From: JAGWAJ01 sp965215155
GTDB taxonomy: Bacteria > Acidobacteriota > Vicinamibacteria > Vicinamibacterales > UBA8438
DNA: 64,000 nt
Assembly (NCBI GenBank): GCA_965215155.1
Contig: CBDCCY010000004.1
Coordinates: forward strand, 124,001 to 188,000
Direction of reading: 5' to 3'
Under the pieces are notes generated by a model, which ran no database searches, had not been told where the DNA came from, and was given only the letters and a program-made list of their open reading frames with translations. Within the stretch, counting starts at the first letter, position 1. Each line of letters opens with the position of its first letter. Of the stretch, positions 45,367-54,547 are shown in pieces. Both the position numbers and the translations under genes were made by a program.

Positions 45367-46062
45367 ATGACGACCAACGGTGCGCTCGTCGACGTCCGCA
45401 ACGTCCACAAGGTGTTCCGCCGCGGAGCGGAGCAGATCGACGTGCTGCGCGGCGTCGATCTCCAGATCCCGCAGGGCGACTTCCTGGCCCTGATGGGGCC
45501 GTCGGGGTCCGGCAAGACGACCCTGCTCAACCTGATGGGCGGCCTCGACACGCCGACGGAGGGCTCGATCGCCGTCGCCGGGGACCGCATCGACAGTCTC
45601 TCGGGCGGCCGCCTGGCGCGCTGGCGTTCCCGCCACATCGGCTTCGTCTTCCAGCTCTACCACCTGCTGCCGGTGCTGACGGCCGAGAAGAACGTCGAGC
45701 TGCCGCTGCTCCTGACGCCGCTGTCGCGCGCCGACCGGCGGCACCACGTGGCGACGGCGCTCGCCGTGGTCGGCCTTCAGGACCGCGCGAAGCACTATCC
45801 CCGGCAGCTCTCGGGCGGCCAGGAGCAGCGGGTGGGCATCGCGCGCGCCATCGTGACGGACCCGACGCTGCTGCTCTGCGACGAGCCGACGGGCGACCTC
45901 GACCGGCAGGCGGGCGACGAGATCCTCGACCTGCTGCAGGCCCTGAACGCCCAGCACGGGAAGACCATCGTCATGGTCACGCACGACGCCCGCGCCGCGG
46001 CGCGGGCGCGGCGCACGCTCCACCTGTCCCAGGGGACGCTCACCACGGAGGCCTCCGCGTGA
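45367..46062 (+). CDS. ABC transporter ATPase (MacB/LolD-like)
   Basis: A 231-residue ATPase. Walker A is GPSGSGKTTLLNLMGGLD, the signature is LSGGQEQRVGIARAI, Walker B is LLLCDEPTGDLDRQ and the switch is MVTHDARAAARA. It fits the lipoprotein/macrolide exporter ATPases. Its TGA overlaps the GTG start of the first permease (GTGA at 46059-46062). Confidence 0.95.
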   Translation: MTTNGALVDVRNVHKVFRRGAEQIDVLRGVDLQIPQGDFLALMGPSGSGKTTLLNLMGGLDTPTEGSIAVAGDRIDSLSGGRLARWRSRHIGFVFQLYHLLPVLTAEKNVELPLLLTPLSRADRRHHVATALAVVGLQDRAKHYPRQLSGGQEQRVGIARAIVTDPTLLLCDEPTGDLDRQAGDEILDLLQALNAQHGKTIVMVTHDARAAARARRTLHLSQGTLTTEASA

Positions 46063-47204
46063 AGTTCCTGCCCCTCGTCTGGCGCAACCTGCTCCGCCGC
46101 AAGGTCCGCACGCTGTTCACGCTGCTGTCGATCATGGTGGCGTTCGTGCTCTTCGGCTACCTGTCGGCCATCCGCGTCGCGTTCGGCATGGGCGTCGACG
46201 TGGCCGGCGCCGACCGCATGCTGGTCATCCACAAGGTGTCGCTCATCCAGCCGCTGCCGGAGAGCTACCTGGGGCGCATCGCGGCGACGGCCGGGGTGGA
46301 GGACGTCAGCCACATGACCTGGTTCGGCGGCATCTACCAGGACCCGCGCAACTTCTTCGCGCAGTTCGCGGTCGAGCCGGAGAGCTACCTGCGCCTCTAC
46401 CCCGAGCTGGAGCTGACCGCGGAAGAGAAGCGGCGCTGGCTGGCGAACCGGACCGGGGCCGTCGTCGACCGGGCCACGGCGGAGCGCTTCGGCTGGTCGG
46501 TGGGGGACCGCATCCCGCTGCAGGGGACGATCTGGCGCACCCACAGCGGTCCCACGTGGGAGTTCACCCTCGACGGCATCATCGAGGAGGTGACCAGCGG
46601 CGCGGCGCAGTTCCTGTTCCACTACGAGTACCTGGCCGAGGCGAACATCAACGGCCGCGGCTTCGTCGGCCAGTACGTCATCCGGGTGGACGACCCGTCG
46701 CGCTCGGCGGAGATCGCGGCGGCGATCGACGGACGCTTCGCCAACTCGCCGGCCGAGACCCGCACGACGACCGAACAGGCCTTCGCGCAGGGCATGGCGG
46801 ACCAGCTCGGGAACGTGGGGGCGATGCTGACCGCCATCCTGGGCGCGGTGTTCTTCACGCTGCTGCTGATCACGACCAACACGATGGCGCAGGCCATCCG
46901 CGAACGGACGAGCGAGCTGGCGGTGCTCAAGACGCTCGGCTTCACGAACGGCCGGGTCCTGGCGCTGGTGCTGCTCGAGGCGGGGGTGCTGGCGGTCGCG
47001 GGCGGCGCGGCCGGGCTCGCCCTGGTGTCGCTGGTCATCGCCGGGGGCGACCCGACCGGCGGCTTCCTGCCCGAGTTCGCCATCCCGCCGCGCGACCTCG
47101 TGGTCGGCGCCGGCCTCGTCGTCGCGCTGGGTGCCGTCTCGGCCACCTGGCCCGGGATGCAGGCGATCCGCCTGCGGATCGTCGACGGGCTGCGGAGGGG
47201 ATGA
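46059..47204 (+). CDS. FtsX-like ABC permease 1
   Basis: A 381-residue MacB/FtsX-type permease. The first helix is in VRTLFTLLSIMVAFVLFGYL, a periplasmic MacB_PCD-like domain of about 200 residues follows, and three more helices close the protein, with the typical EL(A/T)VLKTLGFTNGRVLALV. It starts at a GTG that overlaps the ATPase stop and ends in an ATGA overlap with the second permease. Confidence 0.92.
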   Translation: MKFLPLVWRNLLRRKVRTLFTLLSIMVAFVLFGYLSAIRVAFGMGVDVAGADRMLVIHKVSLIQPLPESYLGRIAATAGVEDVSHMTWFGGIYQDPRNFFAQFAVEPESYLRLYPELELTAEEKRRWLANRTGAVVDRATAERFGWSVGDRIPLQGTIWRTHSGPTWEFTLDGIIEEVTSGAAQFLFHYEYLAEANINGRGFVGQYVIRVDDPSRSAEIAAAIDGRFANSPAETRTTTEQAFAQGMADQLGNVGAMLTAILGAVFFTLLLITTNTMAQAIRERTSELAVLKTLGFTNGRVLALVLLEAGVLAVAGGAAGLALVSLVIAGGDPTGGFLPEFAIPPRDLVVGAGLVVALGAVSATWPGMQAIRLRIVDGLRRG

Positions 47205-48391
47205 TGGGTGGTCTGACCCGGCTGATCGCGGTAACCGCGCTGTCGCTCCGGACGCTGCCGCAGCGCGCGGGCGCTTCCGCCGTCGCAGTGGTCGGGGTGG
47301 CGGGCGTCGTGCTGGTCTTCGTCGCCGTGCTCTCGATCGCCGAGGGGTTCCAGGCGGCGCTGGCCGGCGCCGGCTCGCCCGACACCGCGATCATCATGCG
47401 GGGCGGGAGCGACAGCGAGCTGAGCAGCGCCCTGGCCCTGGCCGACACGCGCATCATCAAGGACGCGGCCGGCGTGCGGCGCGCCGACAGCGGCCCGGTC
47501 GCCTCGGCCGAGCTGTTCGTCGTCGTCGACCTGCTGAAGCGGAGCACCGGCACCGTGGCCAACGTGCCGCTGCGCGGGGTGGAGCCGGCGGCGTTCGGGG
47601 TCCGGGAGGAGGTGCGCCTGGTCGAGGGACGCATGTTCCGCCCCGGCACGAACGAGATCATCGTCGGACGGCTGGCCACCACGCAGTTCCTCGGGCTGGA
47701 GCTCGGCACCGTCCAGCGCTGGGGCGAGAGCGAGTGGGAGGTGGTCGGCATCTTCGAGGCCGACGGCACGCTCTCCGAGTCGGAGATCTGGTGCGACGCG
47801 CGGGTGCTGCAGCCCGCCTACCGCCGCGGCGACACGTTCCAGTCGGTGCTGGCGCGCCTCGAGTCGGCGGACATCTTCGATCGCTTCCAGACCGCGCTGA
47901 CCACCGATCCGCGGCTCGACGTCATGGTCGAGCGCGAGGACACCTACTACCAGGGGCAGTCGGAGCTGGTCCACGCGCTCATCACGGGACTCGGCACCAT
48001 CATCGCGGCCCTGATGGGGATCGGGGCCGTGTTCGGCGCCGTCAACACGATGTACAGCGCGGTCGCCGCCCGCACGCGCGAGATCGCGACGCTGCGCGCG
48101 CTCGGCTTCAGCAGCTTCTCCGTCGTCGTCTCGGTGCTGGTGGAATCGGCCCTGCTGAGCGTGATCGGCGGCGTGCTGGGGGGCGCCATCGCCTACGCCG
48201 CGTTCCACGGCTACCAGACCGCCACGCTCAACTGGCAGACCTTCTCGCAGGTCTCGTTCGCCTTCGACGTCACGCCCGCCCTCCTGGTCCAGGGCGGCCT
48301 CTGGGCCCTCGTCATGGGCTTCCTCGGCGGGCTGTTCCCGGCCGTCCGCGCCGCCCGCCTGCCGATCGTGACCGCGCTGCGCGAGCTGTAG
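47201..48391 (+). CDS. FtsX-like ABC permease 2
   Basis: A 396-residue permease of the same fold as its neighbour but clearly diverged. REIATLRALGFSSFSVVVSV is the typical post-helix-2 segment. The two permeases likely form a heterodimer. The ATG at 47201 overlaps the first permease's stop by 4 nt; a second ATG lies at 47204. Confidence 0.92.
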   Translation: MMGGLTRLIAVTALSLRTLPQRAGASAVAVVGVAGVVLVFVAVLSIAEGFQAALAGAGSPDTAIIMRGGSDSELSSALALADTRIIKDAAGVRRADSGPVASAELFVVVDLLKRSTGTVANVPLRGVEPAAFGVREEVRLVEGRMFRPGTNEIIVGRLATTQFLGLELGTVQRWGESEWEVVGIFEADGTLSESEIWCDARVLQPAYRRGDTFQSVLARLESADIFDRFQTALTTDPRLDVMVEREDTYYQGQSELVHALITGLGTIIAALMGIGAVFGAVNTMYSAVAARTREIATLRALGFSSFSVVVSVLVESALLSVIGGVLGGAIAYAAFHGYQTATLNWQTFSQVSFAFDVTPALLVQGGLWALVMGFLGGLFPAVRAARLPIVTALREL

Positions 48392-48395
48392 AAGG

Positions 48396-48881
48396 ATGTT
48401 CGATACGCACGCCGTCGCCCGCTCGCTGACGGATGCCGACTTCACGCCGGCCCAGGCGGACGCGATCACCAACGCCGTCCGTCTGGCCGCCGAGCAGGGC
48501 GACGCCGTCACCTCCGACCAGTTCAAGGCCGGCCTCGCCGAGCTGCGTTCGGAGATCGCCGAGGTGCGTTCCGAGATAGCCGAGGTACGCACGGAGATGG
48601 CCAGCCTCGACACCCGCCTCTCGACGCAGATCGCCGAGGCACGCGCCGAGCAGCGGACGCAGCTCGCTGAGGTGGGGACCGAGATGGCCAGCCTCGACAC
48701 CCGCCTCTCGACGCAGATCGCCGAGGCACGCGCCGAGCAGCGGACGCAACTCGCTGAGGTGCGGACCGGGATCGCCAGCCTCGAGACCAGGCTCATCCGC
48801 TGGACGGTCGGGACCGTGATCGCGACCGCCACGTTGACGGTTGCGATCCTGCGCCTGCTCGGGCAGGCGTCTGCGCCGTAG
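48396..48881 (+). CDS. Coiled-coil protein with C-terminal membrane helix (DUF1640-like)
   Basis: A 161-residue protein. An N-terminal DAHAVARSLTD-like region (here DTHAVARSLTDADFTPAQAD) precedes a long coiled coil and a C-terminal helix (WTVGTVIATATLTVAILRLL). This is the layout of the CCDC90/DUF1640 group. Within the coil a 29-residue unit (TEMASLDTRLSTQIAEARAE then QRTQLAEV) occurs twice almost unchanged, coded by an 87-bp direct repeat at 48594-48767. It starts 4 bp after the export operon. Function unknown. Confidence 0.82.
   Translation: MFDTHAVARSLTDADFTPAQADAITNAVRLAAEQGDAVTSDQFKAGLAELRSEIAEVRSEIAEVRTEMASLDTRLSTQIAEARAEQRTQLAEVGTEMASLDTRLSTQIAEARAEQRTQLAEVRTGIASLETRLIRWTVGTVIATATLTVAILRLLGQASAP
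48594..48767. repeat. 87-bp direct repeat inside the coiled-coil gene
   Basis: Copy 1 (48594-48680) and copy 2 (48681-48767) differ by only a few bases, mainly at the last codons. The length is a multiple of three, so the frame is kept. Near-identity at third positions shows the duplication is recent. Confidence 0.9.
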
Positions 48882-48938
48882 AACGGCGCGGACGGCCGCA
48901 GGCCTGGCCGGGCGCCAGACTGAGCCGCCAGGCGACGC

Positions 48939-49439
48939 TCAGTGGGCCCGGACCGCAGGACGGACGTCGTGGAGGAGCCACGCGCCGTCGCGCTGGCGGA
49001 GCGCCACGTCGTACGTCCGCTCGCCCCACACCTCGCGGCCGTCGCCCGAGGTCGCCCGCAGCGTCACGGTGGCGTTGGCGAGGAGCAGCCGGCGGTCGAC
49101 GCTCTCGTCGGCCTCCAAGAGCGTGATCCGCAGCCCGCCGGCCGGAACGGAAATGTCGCCGGCGGCGGCGGCCAGCGCGTCGCGGCCGGCGGCGGGCGCG
49201 AACGGAGGGCCGAGGTCGACGGATGCCTCGGCGGTGAAGAACGTCGCGAGACGGGCGCCGCGCGCCGCCCCCAGCGGCCCCGGCGCTCCCGCATCGACGG
49301 CCGCGGCCCGTGCCAGACCGGTCACGGGCGCGAGGGCGCCGTCCTCGTCCGCCGGAAGCAGCAGCCAGAAGAGCGCCACGGCGCCGGCCGCGCCGACCAC
49401 CAGCGACGGAACCACGCGCAGAAGCTTCGCTCGCGTCAC
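48939..49439 (-). CDS. Membrane-anchored SnoaL/NTF2-like protein
   Basis: A 166-residue protein with an N-terminal helix (VVPSLVVGAAGAVALFWLLL). The rest resembles small alpha+beta proteins with a charge-rich closing strand (ERTYDVALRQRDGAWLLHDV), as in SnoaL/NTF2-type domains. The start is GTG at 49439 with GGAGGGGG upstream; a longer frame to 49562 lacks a ribosome site. Function unknown. Confidence 0.65.
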   Translation of the reverse strand: MTRAKLLRVVPSLVVGAAGAVALFWLLLPADEDGALAPVTGLARAAAVDAGAPGPLGAARGARLATFFTAEASVDLGPPFAPAAGRDALAAAAGDISVPAGGLRITLLEADESVDRRLLLANATVTLRATSGDGREVWGERTYDVALRQRDGAWLLHDVRPAVRAH

Positions 49440-49575
49440 TGAGCCCCCTCCGACCCGCCGCCGCGGCTGCGCCCGGGCGGCCTCGGAACGGCCGCCCGGG
49501 TCGTCCGGCCCGCCGGCCGCGCCCCGCGTCGGCCGCCCGGAACGGCCGGCCAGTCGGGACACCCGCGGACCGGCC

Positions 49576-50037
49576 CTACGGCAGCTTCTCGATCACCTGG
49601 CGCACCTCCGCGTTGTCGGGCAGCGCCGGGATGTCGTAGACCTTCGCGAAGGCGATGGCGCCGTTCTTGTCGACGACGAAGACGGCCCGCTCCGAGATGC
49701 CGCCGTCCCGCGCGACCCCGTACGCCTCCGCCACGGCGCCGTGCGGATGGAAGTCGCTGACGAGGTCGTAGGAGATGCCGCCGAGGCTCTTCGCCCACTC
49801 GACCTTCGACGGCACGGCGTCGACGCTGACCCCGATGAGCACCGTGTCGCGCTCGGCGAACCAGTCCCGCTCCGCCTGGTAGCCGGTCATCTGGCGCGCG
49901 CAGACCGGCGTCCAGGCGAGGGGGTGGAACGCGACGACGACATTCTTCCTGCCGCGGTAGCTCGAGAGCCGGACCTTGCGTCCGAGGTGGCTGTCGAGCT
50001 CGAAGTCGGGGGCGGCGTCCCCGATGGTGAGCGGCAT
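49576..50037 (-). CDS. Peroxiredoxin (AhpC/TSA family)
   Basis: A 153-residue peroxiredoxin. The peroxidatic cysteine is in FHPLAWTPVCARQM; the usual F before TP is W. Other typical parts are IGVSVDAVPSKVEWAKSLGG and RAVFVVDKNGAIAF. No second (resolving) cysteine is obvious, which suggests a 1-Cys or AhpE-like mode. GGGAGGT lies just before the ATG at 50037. Confidence 0.93.
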   Translation of the reverse strand: MPLTIGDAAPDFELDSHLGRKVRLSSYRGRKNVVVAFHPLAWTPVCARQMTGYQAERDWFAERDTVLIGVSVDAVPSKVEWAKSLGGISYDLVSDFHPHGAVAEAYGVARDGGISERAVFVVDKNGAIAFAKVYDIPALPDNAEVRQVIEKLP

Positions 50038-50210
50038 GTGACCTCCCGCCGGCCCGGATCCGCAGGTCGCCGACGCCGGACCACGCGCCCGCCGCCGGCT
50101 CCGGGCCCTGCGAGGCGGCGTTCCCCCTCGCCGGCCCCGGCCGCCGTTGCGGGGCCCGCGCGGCACCGTCCGGCGGCGTGCCCGGCGCCGTCGAGGGGCG
50201 TGCCCGGTGC

Positions 50211-50267
50211 CCGAGAGTGTACACGGGTCGATTCTCGGGTTGCACTTGGCTGACGGGCTCACATAAT
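50211..50267 (+). promoter_or_regulatory. Candidate promoter and palindrome before the UPF0182 gene
   Basis: TTGCAC (50240-50245) and CATAAT (50262-50267) are separated by 16 bp. Just upstream, CCGAGA (50211-50216) and TCTCGG (50233-50238) flank GTGTACAC (50217-50224), two nested inverted repeats that may bind a regulator. Transcription would start about 50274. Confidence 0.45.
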
Positions 50268-50322
50268 GTTCCCGTACGCCGTCCCGTGCAGTGCGGCGCC
50301 CCTCGGAACTCGAGGCGACACG

Positions 50323-53019
50323 ATGCCCATCAGATTCGCGTACGCGTTGATCGCGTTGCTGCTCGTCGTGGCGCTCCCTTCGCTGGCCGAGCTCTACACG
50401 GAGTGGCTCTGGTTCGGCGAGACCGGCTACCAGAGCGTGTTCCTGAAGACGCTGGCGGCCAAGGGACTCATCGGCGCCGCGGTGTTCGTACCGGCGTTCC
50501 TCTTCCTGCTCGGCAACCTGCGCGTCGCCCTGCGCGGGTTCACCAAGCCCTACGTCGTCTTCCCCGGAGGGGGCGACCTGCAGCCGATCGTGCTCGACCC
50601 GCGCCACTTCGGGCTCGTGGCCATCGGCGTCTCGGCGCTGCTGGCGTTCTTCCTCAGCGTCGTCGCCTCCAGCCAGTGGCTGACGATCCTGCGCTTCCTG
50701 GAGCCGACGCCGTTCGGGCAGGCGGATCCGCTGTTCGGCTACGACGTCGGCTTCTACGTCTTCACGCTGCCGTTCCTCGACATCGCGCGCTACATCTGCT
50801 TCGCGCTGGTGGTGCTGTCGGCGATCGGCTCCATCGCGGCCTACGTCGGCGGGGGCCGGCTGAGCGTGGGGCCCGAGGGCTTCTCGATCGACCTCAAGGC
50901 CCGGCAGCACCTGCTGCTCCTGGGGGCGGCGGCCTTCGCCCTGCTGGCCTGGGGCGCCTACCTCGACATCCCGCGCCTGCTGACGACGCCGTCGGGCATC
51001 GTCTACGGGGCCTCGTTCGTCGACGTCAACCTGCGGCTGTACGTCCTGCAGGGGCTGGTGGTCGTCTCCGGCGCAGCGGTGGCCGCCACCGCCTACGCCG
51101 CGTTCTCGCGGGCCACCTGGCCGGTGGCGGCGGGCGTCGGGGCCTACCTCCTGGTCTGGATCGGCGGCGGCGGGGCGGCGACGGCCCTCCAGCAGCTCGT
51201 CGTCACGCCCGACGAGCAGCAGCGCGAGGCGCCCTACCTCGTCCACAACATCGCGGCCACGCGGCAGGCGTTCGACCTCGACGCGGTCGAGGAGCGGGCC
51301 GTCTCCGGGGACGCCCTGCTGACGCTGGCCGACATCGAGAACAACGCCGAGACCATCAACAACGTGCGGCTGTGGGACCACCAGCCGCTGCTCGATACGT
51401 TCGCGCAGATCCAGGAGATCCGCACCTACTACGAGTTCGCGTCGGTGGACAACGACCGCTACGTCGTCGACGGCGAGTACCGCCAGACGATGGTCTCGAG
51501 CCGCGAGCTCAATTCCGACAGCCTGCCGAACCGCTCCTGGATCAACGAGCGGCTGCAGTACACGCACGGCTTCGGCGTGGCGCTCGGCCCCGTGAACCAG
51601 GTGACGCAGGAAGGGCTGCCGGTGCTGTTCATCCAGGACCTGCCGCCCCGCTCCGAGACCGACCTGGCCGTCGATCAGCCGAGCATCTACTTCGGCGAGC
51701 TGTCGAACGACTACGTGCTGGTCAACACCGGCACCGACGAGTTCCACTACCCCGAGGGCGAGGACAACGTCTCCACGCGCTACGACGGCTCGGGCGGCGT
51801 CGAGATCGGCAACCTGTTCCGGCGCCTGCTCTTCAGCCTGCGCTTCCGCTCCTACGAGATCCTCGTCAGCGGGCAGCTCGACGGGAACAGCCGCCTGATC
51901 TACCACCGCAACATCTCGGACCGCGTGGCGACCATCGCGCCGTTCCTGCGCTACGACGCCGACCCGTACCTGGTGATCGCCGACGGCCGGCTCTACTGGA
52001 TGCGCGACGCCTACACGGTCAGCGACCGCTACCCCTACTCCACGCCGGTCACGAACGGCATCAGCTACATCCGCAACTCCGTCAAGATCGTCATCGACGC
52101 CTACAACGGCACCACGACGTTCTACCTCGCGGAGCCGGACGACCCCATCGGCACGACGCTCGGCAAGATCTTCCCCGGCCTGCTCCGGCCGCTCGAGGAG
52201 ATGCCGGAGACGCTGCAGGCGCACATCCGCTACCCGGAGGGCATCTTCTCGCTGCAGACGGCGATGTACTCGACCTTCCACATGACGAATCCGAGCGTCT
52301 TCTACAACCGCGAGGACGAGTGGGAGGTGCCGGTCATCGACAACGAGCAGATGGAGCCGTACTACACGATCATGCGGCTGCCGGGGGAGGAGCGCGCGGA
52401 GTTCATCCAGATGCTGCCGTTCACGCCGCGCGGCAAGAACAACCTGGCCGCCTGGATGGTCGCCCGCAGCGACGGCGAGAACTACGGCAAGATGCTCGTC
52501 TTCCAGTTCCCGAAGCAGAAGGTGGTCTTCGGGCCGTCGCAGATCGTCGCCCGCATCAACCAGGACCAGGAGATCTCGCCCCAGATCACCCTGTGGAACC
52601 AGCAGGGATCCGAGGTCATCCAGGGCACGCTGCTGGTCATCCCCATCGAGGAGGCACTGCTCTACATCCGCCCCCTGTACCTGCGGGCGTCGGGGGGGCG
52701 CATTCCCGAGCTCAAGCGGGTCGTCGTCGCGTACCAGAATCAGATCGTCATGGAGGAGACGCTCGACCAGGCGCTGAACCGCCTGTTCGCCGGGACGTCC
52801 GACCGGCGGGCCCCGGCCGTCCCGACGCTGGTGGCGGACGCCGGAATCTCCAATCCCGTGGCGGCCGTTGCGCCGGGCGGGCTCGCCGAGCGGGCGCAGG
52901 ACCACTACTCCCGGGCGTTGCGCGCGCAGCGGGACGGTGACTGGGCGCGCTACGGCCAGGAGATCGAGCAGCTCGGCGAGGTGCTGGAAGAGATGCAGGA
53001 CAGCGGCGATCAGAACTGA
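50323..53019 (+). CDS. UPF0182 family membrane protein
   Basis: An 898-residue protein of the UPF0182 (COG1615) group. The first ~300 residues hold seven or so membrane helices beginning with FAYALIALLLVVALPSLAEL. TEWLWFGETGYQSVFLKTL near the start is a family hallmark. The large remainder is extracytoplasmic (DIENNAETINNVRLWDHQPL, YHRNISDRVATIAPF). Function is unknown in all species I know. The ATG at 50323 is preferred over one at 50266, which falls at the predicted transcription start. Confidence 0.95.
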   Translation: MPIRFAYALIALLLVVALPSLAELYTEWLWFGETGYQSVFLKTLAAKGLIGAAVFVPAFLFLLGNLRVALRGFTKPYVVFPGGGDLQPIVLDPRHFGLVAIGVSALLAFFLSVVASSQWLTILRFLEPTPFGQADPLFGYDVGFYVFTLPFLDIARYICFALVVLSAIGSIAAYVGGGRLSVGPEGFSIDLKARQHLLLLGAAAFALLAWGAYLDIPRLLTTPSGIVYGASFVDVNLRLYVLQGLVVVSGAAVAATAYAAFSRATWPVAAGVGAYLLVWIGGGGAATALQQLVVTPDEQQREAPYLVHNIAATRQAFDLDAVEERAVSGDALLTLADIENNAETINNVRLWDHQPLLDTFAQIQEIRTYYEFASVDNDRYVVDGEYRQTMVSSRELNSDSLPNRSWINERLQYTHGFGVALGPVNQVTQEGLPVLFIQDLPPRSETDLAVDQPSIYFGELSNDYVLVNTGTDEFHYPEGEDNVSTRYDGSGGVEIGNLFRRLLFSLRFRSYEILVSGQLDGNSRLIYHRNISDRVATIAPFLRYDADPYLVIADGRLYWMRDAYTVSDRYPYSTPVTNGISYIRNSVKIVIDAYNGTTTFYLAEPDDPIGTTLGKIFPGLLRPLEEMPETLQAHIRYPEGIFSLQTAMYSTFHMTNPSVFYNREDEWEVPVIDNEQMEPYYTIMRLPGEERAEFIQMLPFTPRGKNNLAAWMVARSDGENYGKMLVFQFPKQKVVFGPSQIVARINQDQEISPQITLWNQQGSEVIQGTLLVIPIEEALLYIRPLYLRASGGRIPELKRVVVAYQNQIVMEETLDQALNRLFAGTSDRRAPAVPTLVADAGISNPVAAVAPGGLAERAQDHYSRALRAQRDGDWARYGQEIEQLGEVLEEMQDSGDQN

Positions 53020-53058
53020 CACGCCCCGCTGGCACCTGCGTCCTGGGGGGGGACCGCG

Positions 53059-54360
53059 ATGAGGAGCAGATGGATCGTTCTGGCGCTGATCACGACGGTG
53101 GCGGGCGCCTGCGCACCGGAGCCCGAGCCGGTCGTTCTGACACCCGGACTGAGCGCCTTCACCGGCGCGCGCCTGATCGTCGGCGACGGCGAGGTCATCG
53201 AGAACGGGACGATGGTGGTCCGCGACGGGCGCATCGAGGCCGTCGGCGGGAGCGACGCGGTCATGGCGCCGGCGGATGCGGAGGTCGTCGATCTCACCGG
53301 CATGACGGTGACGCCGGGCCTCATCAACGCCCACGGGCACGTCAACGACGTGCGGGGCCTCGAGTCCGACCCGTCCTTCTACACCGAATCGCACATCCTG
53401 TACCAGCTCGGGCTCTACGCGCGCTACGGCGTGACGACGGTGGCCAGCCTCGGCGGCGGCGGCCCCGAGGGGGTCGTCGTGCGCGACGCCGAGGGCCCTG
53501 ACCTCGACCGCGCGCGCCTGCGCCTCAGCGGCCCGGTCATCACCGCCGACTCGCCGGACGACGCCGCCGAGCGGGTGAACGAGGTGGCCGACATGAACGT
53601 CGACTTCATCAAGATCCGGGTCGACGACAACCTGGGCGCCACCCGCAAGATGCGGCCCAACGTCTACCAGGCGGTCATCGAGGCGGCGCACGCCCGCGAC
53701 CTGATGCTGACGGCGCACCTCTACTACCTGGAGGACGCCAAGGGCCTGCTGGAGGCCGGGGCGGACTTCCTCGCGCACAGCGTGCGCGACACGGAGGTGG
53801 ACGACGAGCTCATCGGCATGCTCACCGAGAGCGGCGTCTGCTACTGCCCGACGCTGATGCGCGAGGTTTCGACCTACGTATACGAGTCGCGACCGGACTG
53901 GTTCGACGATCCGTTCTTCACCAACGAGGCCGATCCCGGCGTGATCCGGGCGCTCGAGGCGCCGGAGTACCAGGAGCGGATCCGGAACAGCGAGAGCGCG
54001 CAGACCTACAAGGCGCAGCTCGAGGTGGCGAAGGCGAACCTCAAGGCGCTCTCCGACGCCGGCGTGCGCATCGCGATGGGCACCGACACCGGTCCCGCGG
54101 CCCGCTTCCAGGGCTACTTCGAGCACGGCGAGCTGGACCTGATGGTCGAGTCCGGCCTGACCCCGATGCAGGCCATCGTCGCCTCCACCGGCGACGCCGC
54201 GGCGTGCCTGGGGCTCGAGGGCGTCGGCACCCTGGCGGCCGGCAACTGGGCCGACTTCGTCGTCTACACCGGCAACCCGGCCGACGACATCAGCAACAGC
54301 CGGACGCGCCAGTCCGTCTACGTCGCCGGCAACGAGGTGCCGGGGGTGATCCCGAACTAG
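53059..54360 (+). CDS. Exported amidohydrolase
   Basis: A 433-residue metal-dependent hydrolase (imidazolonepropionase-like amidohydrolase). It has a lipobox (TVAGACAP). The metal-site HxH is NAHGHVN; the residue expected to be a bridging Lys is in FIKIRVDDN; LTAHLYY carries the third His and AMGTDTG the Asp. SGVCYCPTLM also contains two cysteines. The substrate is unknown. The gene follows the UPF0182 gene by 39 bp. A palindromic repeat starts directly after its stop. Confidence 0.9.
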   Translation: MRSRWIVLALITTVAGACAPEPEPVVLTPGLSAFTGARLIVGDGEVIENGTMVVRDGRIEAVGGSDAVMAPADAEVVDLTGMTVTPGLINAHGHVNDVRGLESDPSFYTESHILYQLGLYARYGVTTVASLGGGGPEGVVVRDAEGPDLDRARLRLSGPVITADSPDDAAERVNEVADMNVDFIKIRVDDNLGATRKMRPNVYQAVIEAAHARDLMLTAHLYYLEDAKGLLEAGADFLAHSVRDTEVDDELIGMLTESGVCYCPTLMREVSTYVYESRPDWFDDPFFTNEADPGVIRALEAPEYQERIRNSESAQTYKAQLEVAKANLKALSDAGVRIAMGTDTGPAARFQGYFEHGELDLMVESGLTPMQAIVASTGDAAACLGLEGVGTLAAGNWADFVVYTGNPADDISNSRTRQSVYVAGNEVPGVIPN

Positions 54361-54434
54361 CGCGCCCTGACGGGCGCGTTGGGAGTCTGCGCTGGCACGG
54401 AGTCCCCAATGGCAGGTTCCGCGGCGCAGACTCC
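54361..54434. repeat. Dispersed composite palindrome, copy 3
   Basis: CGCGCCCTGACGGGCGCG (54361-54378) is followed by GGAGTCTGCGC, a ~40-nt centre with CAATGGCA, and GCGCAGACTCC ending at 54434. It starts immediately after the amidohydrolase stop codon. It is the closest match to copy 2 at 15687-15761. Confidence 0.8.
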
Positions 54435-54440
54435 TAGCCG

Positions 54441-54486
54441 GCGCGCGCCCTTCGGGCGCGTTGGGAGCTTCGCTCCGCGAAACTCC
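54441..54486. repeat. Shortened copy of the dispersed palindrome
   Basis: GCGCGCGCCCTTCGGGCGCG is the small hairpin with a TTC loop. GGGAGCTTCGCTCCGCGAAACTCC follows as a reduced second stem. It adjoins copy 3. Confidence 0.6.
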
Positions 54487-54547
54487 TCCGTCGCGGGCAT
54501 CCAGGCAAATGGAGAGGCAGCCGGGCCGGCACCCGCCGGTTCGGCTG

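Noticed and set aside
49576..54126. A 1516-codon minus-strand open frame covering the UPF0182 and amidohydrolase genes
   Set aside because: Only its last part is a gene (the peroxiredoxin, 49576-50037). The rest is antisense to two well-supported plus-strand genes and exists because stop codons are rare at this GC content.
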